DNA from: Bifidobacteriaceae bacterium
Lineage (GTDB): Bacteria > Actinomycetota > Actinomycetes > Actinomycetales > WQXJ01
Length of the DNA: 17,863 nt
NCBI GenBank assembly: GCA_031278675.1
Contig: JAITJY010000267.1
Location: forward strand, 1-17,863
Reading direction: 5' to 3'
This document shows, one piece after another, positions 1 to 7,439 of the stretch; position 1 is the stretch's first letter, and each line of letters starts with the position of its first letter. The notes beneath the pieces were generated by a model. The model was not told where the DNA came from. It did no database searches and saw only the letters and a list, made by a program, of their open reading frames with translations. The position numbers were made by a program, and so were the translations under genes.

Positions 1-93
1 CAGCCCGCTTCACCCAAGGCTGCCGCCCCGCTTCCCGGGCCGGTCCCGGCGAGCGGCGGGACGGCATCGGACGAAGGGAAGGAAGCCAAGTGA
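1..93 (+). CDS. nuoE: NADH-quinone oxidoreductase subunit E, C-terminal end only (partial)
   Basis: Frame 1 is open from the window start to the TGA at 91-93 and encodes about 30 residues rich in Pro, Ala, Gly and Lys, ending in EGKEAK. The stop overlaps the GTG start of nuoF in a GTGA arrangement, as expected for nuoE in the standard nuoE-nuoF order. The visible part contains none of the thioredoxin-like [2Fe-2S] domain, so identity rests on position. The low-complexity character matches the repeat-rich tails on NuoH, NuoJ and NuoM further down the operon. Confidence 0.75.
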   Translation, partial: QPASPKAAAPLPGPVPASGGTASDEGKEAK

Positions 94-1394
94 CCAGCAC
101 TCTTGCCCCTCTCCTCACCTCGCGGTGGGGTAACCCTGACTCGTGGACGCTGGAAGGCTACCGGGCGGCCGGTGGCTACCAGGCGCTGGCCCAAGCCCTC
201 ACCATGGACCCCGCAACCGTGCTGAACGCGGTCAAGGACTCGGGCCTGCGGGGTCGCGGCGGCGCGGGTTTCCCGACGGGCGTGAAATGGTCGTTCCTGC
301 CGGCATCGGACGGTGGGCCGCGCTACCTGGTGGTCAACGCCGACGAATCGGAGCCGGGCACCTGCAAAGACATCCCCCTGATGCTGGCGGACCCACATTC
401 GCTGATCGAAGGCATGATCATCACGTCCTATGCGATTGGCTGTCACCACGCGTTCATCTACCTGCGCGGCGAGGTGGTCCACGTCTACCGGCGGCTGCTC
501 GCGGCGGTGCGGGAGGCGCGCGCGGCGGGGCTGATCGGGGACTCGGTGTTGGGCTCGGGCTTCCCGCTGGAGTTGACGGTCCACGCGGGCGCCGGCGCCT
601 ACATCTGTGGCGAGGAAACCGCGTTGCTGGATTCTTTGGAGGGCCGGCGTGGCCAACCGCGGCTCAAACCGCCCTTCCCGGCGGAGGCGGGACTCTACGC
701 CAGGCCCACGGTGGTCAACAACGTCGAATCGATCGCGTCGGTGCCGTGGATCGTCGCTCGCGGTGCGGACTGGTGGAAGTCGATGGGTACCGAGAAATCG
801 ACCGGTGTGGCTATCTATTCGCTCTCCGGCCATGTGGCGCGACCGGGCCAATATGAGGCGCCGTTAGGTATTACGATGCGCCAACTAATCGACTTGGCTG
901 GTGGTATCCGCGCCGGTCACGAACTCAAGTTCTGGATGCCTGGCGGGTCGTCGACCCCCATGTTCACGCCCGCGCAACTCGATGTGCCGCTGGATTATGA
1001 TGCGGTGGCTGCGGCAGGCTCAATGCTGGGCACCCGCGCCCTGCAGGTCTTCGATGAGACCGTGTGCGTGGTGCGGGCGGTCAGCCGCTGGATGGAGTTC
1101 TACGCGCACGAATCGTGCGGTAAATGTACGCCGTGCCGCGAGGGCACGTTCTGGTTGCGGGCGGTGCTGCGCCGCATCGAAGCGGGCGCCGGCAAGGAAG
1201 AAGATATGCAGATCCTTGAGGACATTCCCAAATCCATTGTGGGCCGCGCGTTTTGTCCGTTGGGCGATGGCGCGCCGGCCTCCCTCACGTCCTCGCTGAA
1301 GTTCTTCCGCGCAGAGTACGTTGAGCACATCGTGAGCGGCCGGTGTCCCTTCGATCACGCGGCCTCCTACTTGTTCGAGGCGGTGGCAGCGTGA
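90..1394 (+). CDS. nuoF: NADH-quinone oxidoreductase subunit F (NADH/FMN-binding, 51 kDa type)
   Basis: This cytoplasmic subunit of complex I oxidises NADH: it binds NADH and FMN and passes electrons to a [4Fe-4S] cluster (N3). The 434-residue product is of normal family length. It shows the nucleotide-binding segment GLRGRGGAGFPTGVKW (residues 52-67), the FMN-site segment NADESEPGTCKD (83-94), the segment GAGAYICGEETALLDSLEG (167-185), and the N3 cluster cysteines C343, C346 and C349 in ESCGKCTPCREG, with C389 in FCPLGDGAP. The GTG start overlaps the nuoE stop by four bases and follows a purine-rich ribosome site (AAGGAAG, 79-85). It ends in a GTGA overlap with nuoG. All key ligands are present, so an active subunit is expected. 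Confidence 0.97.
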   Translation: MTSTLAPLLTSRWGNPDSWTLEGYRAAGGYQALAQALTMDPATVLNAVKDSGLRGRGGAGFPTGVKWSFLPASDGGPRYLVVNADESEPGTCKDIPLMLADPHSLIEGMIITSYAIGCHHAFIYLRGEVVHVYRRLLAAVREARAAGLIGDSVLGSGFPLELTVHAGAGAYICGEETALLDSLEGRRGQPRLKPPFPAEAGLYARPTVVNNVESIASVPWIVARGADWWKSMGTEKSTGVAIYSLSGHVARPGQYEAPLGITMRQLIDLAGGIRAGHELKFWMPGGSSTPMFTPAQLDVPLDYDAVAAAGSMLGTRALQVFDETVCVVRAVSRWMEFYAHESCGKCTPCREGTFWLRAVLRRIEAGAGKEEDMQILEDIPKSIVGRAFCPLGDGAPASLTSSLKFFRAEYVEHIVSGRCPFDHAASYLFEAVAA

Positions 1395-3934
1395 ACGCTC
1401 AGGTCACTTGCACTATTGACGGCATTGAGCTGGAGGTGGCGCCGGATACTTTGATCATCCGGGCCGCCGAGCAGGCGGGGATCATGATCCCGCGGTTCTG
1501 CGATCATCCGTTGTTGAAGCCGGTGGCGGCGTGCCGCCAGTGTTTGGTGGATGTCGCCTCGCCGGCCGGCCCAGAGGGCAAACTGCGGCCCTCGCCGCGC
1601 CCGCTCCCGGCCTGTGCTATCACGGTCACACCGGGCATGGTGGTCAACACGCAACTCACGTCGACCGCAGCGAAGGAAGCGCAAGATCAGGTGGCGGAAC
1701 TGGTCTTGATCAATCATCCGTTGGATTGCCCGATCTGTGACAAGGGCGGCGAATGCCCGCTGCAAAACCAGGCGATGTCCACTGGCCGCCCGGTCAGTCG
1801 CTTTACCGACCCGAAGAACACGTTCCCTAAGCCGTTGGCGCTGACCCCGCAGATCTTGTTGGACCGTGAGCGTTGTGTGTTGTGCCAGCGCTGTACCAGG
1901 TTCGCTCTGCAGATTCCTTTTGATCCGTTTATTGCGTTGCAAAAGCGGGGCGCGTCGCAGCAGATCGGCCGGTTTGACCCTGCCGTGCTGGGCTTTGCCG
2001 CTGAGCCAGGTGATTTGGCGGAAGCTTACGCTAACAGCGGCGTGACGGCCTCCGGCGAGCCGTTTGCAGGGTATTTCGCGGGCAATATTATTCAGATCTG
2101 CCCGGTCGGCGCTCTCACGTCTGCCGCCTACCGGTTCCGGGCGCGGCCATTTGATCTGGTCAGCACCGTCAGCGTGGCGGAGCATGACGCGAACTGTTCA
2201 GCGATCCGGGTGGATTACCGCCGGGGCACCGTGCTGCGCCGCCAGGCCGGCGATGACCCGTCGGTCAACCAGGAATGGATCACCGACAAGGACCGCTTTG
2301 GTTTCCGCTGGCAGGTGGCACCCGACCGGTTGATGCGTCCACTGGTGCGCCGGGACGGCGAACTGGTTGAAGCATCCTGGTCTGAGGCGGTGGCGGCCGC
2401 TGCCGCGATCCTGGCCGGCGCCACCGGCACCCCGCCGGCCGGGGCTGGTGAAGTTGCGGTCTCTGCTGCGCCTAGCCGGGTCGGGGTGCTCCCGGGCGGT
2501 CGGCTAACCCTGGAGGATGCGTTCGCCTATGCGGAGTTCGCTCGGCGCGTGCTGGGGACCGACAACATTGACTTCAGGGCGCGGCCTTCCAGCCCCGAAG
2601 AAGCCCAGTTCCTGGCGCACCACGTCGCCGGGCACGGCCCGGGGGTGACCTTCGAAGAACTGGTCAAGGCGCCGTCGGTGCTGTTCGCCGGGTTTGACCC
2701 AGAAGACGAGGGCGGCATCCTCTATCTGCGTCTGCGTCAAGCTGGGACCAAGGTTTATTCGCTGGCGGCCTTCAAATCGCGGGCTATCGAGCGGCTCGGC
2801 GGCAAGCTGATTCCTTGTCCACCAGGTGCTGAAGGGCACTGGCTCGGTTCGTTGGACGGCGCCGATGCCGAATTCGCTGGCTGTGTGATCGTGGTAGGCG
2901 AGCGGCTCGCCACCGCTCCGGGCGCCTACAGTGCGGCGCTGGCCGCCGCCGGGAAACTGGGCGGCCAGGTGGTCTGGATTCCGCGCCGGGCGGGCGAACG
3001 CGCTGCGGTCGAGGCGGGTTGCTTGCCGGGCCTGCTAGTCGGCGGCCTCAGCCGCCAAGCGGTTTCGCCTGGTTTGGCGGGGCGGCTGTTCGGCCAGGCG
3101 GAGCCGCCGACGGGCGGATTGGACCTGCCCGGGATGATCGCGGCCGCCGCCGCCGGCGAACTCGAAGCCCTTGTGGTGGGCGGACTTGAGGTTTCGGATC
3201 TGCCGGACCCGGCGCTTGGAGCTAAGGCGTTCCAGCGCGCCAAGGTGATTGCGTTGCAGATCAGGGGCGGTGAAGTGGCAAGCTACGCGGATGTGGTGTT
3301 GCCGGTGGCGCCGCCGCAGGAGAAAGCGGGGACTTACATCAACTGGGAGGGCCGGATGCGCCCCTTCCCACAGGTGTTGACATCGACTGCCATGAGCGAT
3401 GCGCGAGTGTTGCAATCCGTGGCGAGCAAACTGGGCAGCAAGGTCAACTTCTCTAGGCTCGGCCAGGTCCATGATGTGCTGGCAGAACTCGGCGCGGCAT
3501 CGGGCAAGGCGCCCGCGCCAACCCAGGTTGCGCCGCAACCCACCCCCGCCTTGGGCGAAGACGAGGCGCTGCTGTCCACTTGGCACCAACTGGTGGATGA
3601 CGCGGCGGGCCTGGCGGGCGAACCGTATTTGGCGGCATCGGCGCCGGTGCCGTTCGCGCGTCTCGCGGCCGGAACCGCAGCCAAATACGGCTTGGCCGAT
3701 GGCGACCGCCTGGCCATCGCCACCCCCTGCGGTGAGATCCAACTCCCGGTGGCGGTGGTGGACATGCCGTTCGACAACGTGGTGCATTTGCCGACCAAAT
3801 CGCCTGGGTGCTGGGTGGCGCAGACCCTGGGGGCAACCCACGGCTCGGTGGTGCGCTTGGCGGCGGTCAAGCCGGCCCTGGGCGCGGCCGGAGCCCCGCC
3901 TGGCCCTGAGGCAGCGAAGGAGGACCAGCCATGA
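1391..3934 (+). CDS. nuoG: NADH-quinone oxidoreductase subunit G (iron-sulfur / molybdopterin-oxidoreductase-like, 75 kDa type)
   Basis: This is the large peripheral-arm subunit that carries electrons from NuoF towards NuoI. The GTG at 1391 overlaps the nuoF stop and gives 847 residues. The ligands of N1b [2Fe-2S] are C37, C48, C51 and C75. Those of N5 are H109, C113, C116 and C122, and those of N4 are C162, C165, C168 and C237 (ICPVGAL). The rest resembles a molybdopterin oxidoreductase, with a C-terminal dinucleotide-binding-like domain around residues 755-835. The segment that would hold the optional N7 cluster is conserved around it (DYRRGTVLRR, GDDPSVNQEW), but the ligand positions read A263, D266, a shifted C269 and T298, so N7 is probably absent. 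The tail after about residue 830 is Ala/Pro/Gly-rich. The gene ends in an ATGA overlap with nuoH. Confidence 0.96.
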   Translation: MNAQVTCTIDGIELEVAPDTLIIRAAEQAGIMIPRFCDHPLLKPVAACRQCLVDVASPAGPEGKLRPSPRPLPACAITVTPGMVVNTQLTSTAAKEAQDQVAELVLINHPLDCPICDKGGECPLQNQAMSTGRPVSRFTDPKNTFPKPLALTPQILLDRERCVLCQRCTRFALQIPFDPFIALQKRGASQQIGRFDPAVLGFAAEPGDLAEAYANSGVTASGEPFAGYFAGNIIQICPVGALTSAAYRFRARPFDLVSTVSVAEHDANCSAIRVDYRRGTVLRRQAGDDPSVNQEWITDKDRFGFRWQVAPDRLMRPLVRRDGELVEASWSEAVAAAAAILAGATGTPPAGAGEVAVSAAPSRVGVLPGGRLTLEDAFAYAEFARRVLGTDNIDFRARPSSPEEAQFLAHHVAGHGPGVTFEELVKAPSVLFAGFDPEDEGGILYLRLRQAGTKVYSLAAFKSRAIERLGGKLIPCPPGAEGHWLGSLDGADAEFAGCVIVVGERLATAPGAYSAALAAAGKLGGQVVWIPRRAGERAAVEAGCLPGLLVGGLSRQAVSPGLAGRLFGQAEPPTGGLDLPGMIAAAAAGELEALVVGGLEVSDLPDPALGAKAFQRAKVIALQIRGGEVASYADVVLPVAPPQEKAGTYINWEGRMRPFPQVLTSTAMSDARVLQSVASKLGSKVNFSRLGQVHDVLAELGAASGKAPAPTQVAPQPTPALGEDEALLSTWHQLVDDAAGLAGEPYLAASAPVPFARLAAGTAAKYGLADGDRLAIATPCGEIQLPVAVVDMPFDNVVHLPTKSPGCWVAQTLGATHGSVVRLAAVKPALGAAGAPPGPEAAKEDQP

Positions 3935-5424
3935 TGGGCGTGCTTGGCGCGGTGACGCCGAATCCGCCACAGGCGGATTTCACCCAGGATAATGTGTGGA
4001 TCGTGGTCGGCAAGGCGGTGCTGATCCTGATCTGTGCCCTGGTCTCGGTGATCATTGCGATCTGGTTTGAGCGGAAGGTGATTTCTCGGCTCCAGCAGCG
4101 GATCGGTCCTAACGTGCGTGGTCCTATGGGGCTGTTCCAGTTGGTCTATGACGCGATGAAGCTGCTGCTCAAAGAGGACATGAACGTCTCGCGGGCGGAC
4201 AAGCTGATCTACATTGTGGCCCCGGGGGTGTCGGTGGCGGCCTCGTTGATGGTGTTCGCGGTCATCCCGGTGGGCGGGCAGGTGACCATCCCGTTCACTA
4301 ATATCTCGACCCCGCTGCAACTGACGGACTTCCCGGTGGCGGTGCTCTACATCCTGGCGGTGACGGCGGTCGGGGTCTACGGGATAGTGCTGGGCGGCTG
4401 GTCGTCGCGGGCGACCTACCCGCTGCTGGGTTCGGTGCGTTCGACGGCCCAGATCGTCTCCTACGAACTGGCGATGGGCATGAGCCTGGTGACGGTGTTC
4501 ATCATGTCGGGTTCAATGTCGACTTCGGCGATCGTGGGGGCGCAGGCGAAACTGTGGTACGGCGTGATGCTGGCGCCCAGCTTGTTCCTCTATATCATCG
4601 CGATGATCGGGGAAACCAACCGTCTGCCGTTCGACCTGCCGGAGGCGGAAGGCGAACTGGTGGCGGGCTATATGACCGAGTATTCGTCGATGAAATTCGC
4701 GTGGTTCTTCCTCGCGGAATACATCAACATGCTGAATGTCTCGGCGGTCTGCACCACTTTGTTCCTGGGTGGTTGGCGGGCGCCGTGGCCGCTCAGCGCT
4801 ATCGGCGATGGCGTGCTCAATACCGGGTATTGGACCATCTTGTGGTTCTTGGCCAAGACCTGGTTGCTGATGTTCGTGTTTGTTTGGGTGCGTGGCACCG
4901 TGGTGCGGTTGCGTTATGACCAGTTTATGCGGCTGGGCTGGAAGGGTTTGTTGCCGATCGCGCTGGCTTGGATAGTCATTTTGACAACTATTCGGGCGGT
5001 CGATCAGTTCACCAATATTCATTTCAATGACCTGGCTATCCCGATGCTGTCCTGGATGTTGGTGGCGGTGCTGATCATTTGGTTCTGGCCGCTAAAGGAA
5101 CCGCCGGAAGAAAAGCCTGATGAGGTGGTGGAGATTGATCCGTTCGCTGACGGGTTCCCCGTCCCGCCGCTGCCTGGTCAGACCCTGCCGCCCTCCCCGC
5201 GCGAAGTTTTGCTGGTGGGCGCAGTCAGGGGGAGGTCCGCAGCGGTGACGTCAGGTACCGCCGGTGCAGCTAGTGCCGCCAGTACCGCCGCCGATGCCGC
5301 CGGGCTTACCGATGCCGCCGGTGCAGCTGGTGCCGCTGGTGCCGCCGGTGCAGCTAGTGCCGCCGACCAAGACTTGCCGAATGCCACGACCACGCCGTTG
5401 CCGCAGGTCAAGGAGGAGCAGTGA
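3931..5424 (+). CDS. nuoH: NADH-quinone oxidoreductase subunit H (membrane, quinone-site subunit)
   Basis: This integral membrane subunit joins the peripheral and membrane arms and helps form the quinone-binding chamber. Family signatures include FERKVISRLQQRIGPNVRGP (46-65), LVYDAMKLLLKED (71-83) and the acidic loop GETNRLPFDLPEAEGELVAG (227-246) followed by EYSSMKFAWFFLAEY. Several hydrophobic helices run to about residue 387. At 497 residues it is longer than typical NuoH proteins: residues 388-497 form a charged, Pro-rich and then Ala/Gly-rich tail (repeats at about 441-480) ending in PQVKEEQ. The ATG at 3931 overlaps the nuoG stop and follows AAGGAGG at 3917-3923 with good spacing. The core is confidently assigned; the tail has no recognised function. 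Confidence 0.96.
   Translation: MMGVLGAVTPNPPQADFTQDNVWIVVGKAVLILICALVSVIIAIWFERKVISRLQQRIGPNVRGPMGLFQLVYDAMKLLLKEDMNVSRADKLIYIVAPGVSVAASLMVFAVIPVGGQVTIPFTNISTPLQLTDFPVAVLYILAVTAVGVYGIVLGGWSSRATYPLLGSVRSTAQIVSYELAMGMSLVTVFIMSGSMSTSAIVGAQAKLWYGVMLAPSLFLYIIAMIGETNRLPFDLPEAEGELVAGYMTEYSSMKFAWFFLAEYINMLNVSAVCTTLFLGGWRAPWPLSAIGDGVLNTGYWTILWFLAKTWLLMFVFVWVRGTVVRLRYDQFMRLGWKGLLPIALAWIVILTTIRAVDQFTNIHFNDLAIPMLSWMLVAVLIIWFWPLKEPPEEKPDEVVEIDPFADGFPVPPLPGQTLPPSPREVLLVGAVRGRSAAVTSGTAGAASAASTAADAAGLTDAAGAAGAAGAAGAASAADQDLPNATTTPLPQVKEEQ
5258..5364 (+). repeat. Ala/Gly-coding tandem repeat in the nuoH tail
   Basis: A run of Ala, Gly, Thr and Ser codons contains an identical 23-bp segment at 5258-5280 and 5342-5364, with shorter degenerate units of the GCC-GCC-GGT-GCA type between them. 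The period stays in frame, so the copies expand the protein tail without a frameshift. Confidence 0.8.
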
Positions 5425-6122
5425 GAGAAAACAAACAGAACCTGGATCCATCCCGCAAGCCGAAGGGTTTCCTGGGGGCCGGGGTGGCCCCGTGGGCGGG
5501 CTTCGGGGTGACGCTGCGTACGTTCTTCGCCAAGCCGGTCACGGAGCAGTACCCGTTCAAGGGGAAGTATCCTGACCCTTATCCGCGCTACCATGGGCGT
5601 CACCAGCTCAACCGGTATCCGGACGGGTTGGAGAAGTGTATCGGGTGTGAATTGTGTGCGTGGGCGTGTCCCGCAGATGCGATCTTTGTGGAGGCTGGTG
5701 CAAACACGCCGGATGAGCAATATTCGCCGGGCGAACGGTATGGCCGTGTCTACCAGATCAACTATCTGCGCTGTATTTTTTGCGGATTGTGTATTGAGGC
5801 TTGCCCCACCAGGGCTTTGACCATGACCACTTTCTACGAGTTGGCGTCTACACAGCGGGCCGACATGATCTACACGAAGGACGAATTACTGGCCCCCATC
5901 GAGGAGGGCATGTTGGCTGCCCCGCATCCGATGGCTGAAGGTAGTGCCGATGACGACTACTACGCCGGCGCTATCACCGCTCCGACCGCAGCCCAGGTGA
6001 GTTGGGTGGAGCAGAACCGGCCCGGGGAGCCGACCCTGCCGGGCGCGCGCGCGGTGGCGGTAGCGGACGAGTTGGCGACCAGCGGGAGCCCGGCCGCCCC
6101 GGCGAAGGGAGATGCGGCGTGA
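5421..6122 (+). CDS. nuoI: NADH-quinone oxidoreductase subunit I (8Fe ferredoxin type)
   Basis: This peripheral-arm subunit holds the two [4Fe-4S] clusters N6a and N6b, which carry electrons from NuoG towards the final cluster in NuoB near the quinone site. The 233-residue product has two ferredoxin motifs: C73, C76, C79, C83 (CIGCELCAWACP) and C118, C121, C124, C128 (CIFCGLCIEACP). All eight ligands are intact. The N-terminal segment GFLGAGVAPWAGFGVTLRTF is the amphipathic region typical of this subunit. The GTG start overlaps the nuoH stop (GTGA) behind AAGGAGGAG. The last 50 or so residues are Ala/Pro/Glu-rich, a milder form of the tails seen in neighbouring subunits. Confidence 0.97.
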   Translation: MRENKQNLDPSRKPKGFLGAGVAPWAGFGVTLRTFFAKPVTEQYPFKGKYPDPYPRYHGRHQLNRYPDGLEKCIGCELCAWACPADAIFVEAGANTPDEQYSPGERYGRVYQINYLRCIFCGLCIEACPTRALTMTTFYELASTQRADMIYTKDELLAPIEEGMLAAPHPMAEGSADDDYYAGAITAPTAAQVSWVEQNRPGEPTLPGARAVAVADELATSGSPAAPAKGDAA

Positions 6123-7138
6123 ATGTGCTAGCGGCCGACCCGAGTTTGGTGATGTCGACTTCAGAACAGGTGCTGTTTTGGACGGTCGGGTCGATTGTGG
6201 TCTTGTCTGCCTCGGCTTTGCTGTTTGCGAAGCGCGCGGTAGTGACGGCGTGCTCGGTTATGTTGACGATGGTTGGATTGGCGTTTTTGTATGTCGGTCT
6301 GGACGCGCCGTTCCTTGGGGTGGTTCAGGTTGTCGTTTATACGGGCGCCATCATGATGCTGTTCGTCTTCGTGTTGATGCTGGTCGGGGTGGATATCTCC
6401 GATTCCTTTGTGGAGACCATCCGGGGCCAGCGGCCCATTGGTGTGGTCTTGGCGTTGGGCCTGGCGGCGGTGCTGGCGGGCGCGGTGTGGCGGGCCGGGT
6501 TCAGCGCGGTGGTGGGCGTGAGCGAAGTTTCTGACGGGAACAATCCTGGGGCGGTCGCGAATCTGTTGTTTTCCGATTACGCGTTTACGTTGGAAGTGAC
6601 CGGCTGTTTGCTGATCATTGCGGCGATGGGTGCCGTGGTGTTGACTCACCGGGTGCGGTTGACGAAGAAGGTCACGCAGGCGGACATGGTGGCGTTGCGG
6701 CTGCGCGAGGGCATGACCTTGACCCCGCCCCCGGCGCCCGGCAACTATGCCCGTCACAACGCCGCTGATGTGCCCGCGTTGGATGCGGCGGGTCGCCCGA
6801 TCGAGGACTCGGTGCCGTCGGTTCTGCGCATGCGCGGCCAGGTCCACACTCTGCGGGGGCTGAGCCAGGATCTGTTGATGGATGAGGTGGCGCCGCAGCG
6901 TCGGCCCGATGCCGTCCCCCCACCCACCGAGCGCCCCGCCGTTTCGTCCACCCCGCCCGCCGATGCCGCGCCCGGTAGCCCCGCCGCCCCGCCGCCCACC
7001 AGCCCGCCGGACGATGCCGCGCCCGGTAGCCCGGCCACCAGCCCGTCGGACGATGCCCCGCCCGGTAGCTCGGCCGCCCCGCCGCCCACCAGCCCGCCCG
7101 GTGCTGCCGGGACCGATCGAGGGGAGGCCCAGCCATGA
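6119..7138 (+). CDS. nuoJ: NADH-quinone oxidoreductase subunit J (membrane)
   Basis: A small membrane subunit of the proton-pumping arm. The GTG at 6119 overlaps the nuoI stop (GTGA) and lies 7 bases after AAGGGAG (6105-6111). It gives 339 residues starting MNVLAADPSLV. The first 180 residues carry the hydrophobic helices, including the diagnostic segment VQVVVYTGAIMMLFVFVLML with its flexible YTGA helix. The remainder is hydrophilic; from about residue 265 it is a repeat of Pro, Ala, Ser, Asp and Gly (PADAAPGSPAAPPPTSPPDD and variants). The family is usually much shorter, so the extension is notable. It ends in an ATGA overlap with nuoK. A longer reading from further upstream would run into nuoI and is not supported. 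Confidence 0.94.
   Translation: MNVLAADPSLVMSTSEQVLFWTVGSIVVLSASALLFAKRAVVTACSVMLTMVGLAFLYVGLDAPFLGVVQVVVYTGAIMMLFVFVLMLVGVDISDSFVETIRGQRPIGVVLALGLAAVLAGAVWRAGFSAVVGVSEVSDGNNPGAVANLLFSDYAFTLEVTGCLLIIAAMGAVVLTHRVRLTKKVTQADMVALRLREGMTLTPPPAPGNYARHNAADVPALDAAGRPIEDSVPSVLRMRGQVHTLRGLSQDLLMDEVAPQRRPDAVPPPTERPAVSSTPPADAAPGSPAAPPPTSPPDDAAPGSPATSPSDDAPPGSSAAPPPTSPPGAAGTDRGEAQP
6961..7110 (+). repeat. Pro/Ala/Asp-coding tandem repeat in the nuoJ tail
   Basis: Units beginning CGATGCCGCGCCCGGTAGCC start at 6961 and 7012, with a variant at 7051 (CGATGCCCCGCCCGGTAGCT). Spacings of 51 and 39 bp are both multiples of three, so the reading frame is kept. Between the copies runs a GCCGCCCACCAGCCCG-type block. 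The repeat encodes the disordered end of NuoJ. Confidence 0.8.
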
Positions 7139-7434
7139 CCATCACCGCTTATTTGATGCTGGCGTCGGTGCTGTTTGCGATCGGCGCGGCCACAGTGCTG
7201 GTGCGGCGCAACTCGATCATCGTGTTCATGGGGATTGAGTTGATGCTGAACGCCTCCAACCTCGCCTTCATCGCTTTTTCCCGGATGTGGGGCAACTTGG
7301 ACGGCCAACTCGCATCCTTCTTCGTGATGGTGGTCGCGGCCGCCGAAGTGGTGGTTGGTTTGGCGATCATCGTGTCCCTGTTCCGCACCAGACGCACCGT
7401 GAGCGTCGATGACGAGAATCTGATGAGGCACTGA
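7135..7434 (+). CDS. nuoK: NADH-quinone oxidoreductase subunit K (membrane)
   Basis: This 99-residue product matches the usual size of NuoK, a three-helix membrane subunit of the proton-transfer path. The two conserved membrane glutamates are present: E35 in FMGIELMLNASNL and E70 in VVAAAEVVVGLAI. The ATG overlaps the nuoJ stop (ATGA) behind a GGGGAGG-like site at about 7121-7127. It has no C-terminal tail, unlike H, J and M. The next gene, nuoL, starts 5 bp after its stop. Confidence 0.97.
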   Translation: MTITAYLMLASVLFAIGAATVLVRRNSIIVFMGIELMLNASNLAFIAFSRMWGNLDGQLASFFVMVVAAAEVVVGLAIIVSLFRTRRTVSVDDENLMRH

Positions 7435-7439
7435 ACACC

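Noticed and set aside
3334..4320. Long - strand open frame across the nuoG/nuoH junction
   Set aside because: Antisense to two well-supported genes, low-complexity His/Arg/Asp composition, no ribosome site; long shadow frames are common in GC-rich DNA.
6002..6118. Upstream start for nuoJ inside nuoI
   Set aside because: The added residues are Gly/Arg-rich shadow sequence, and the GTG at 6119 has both the GTGA overlap and a ribosome site.
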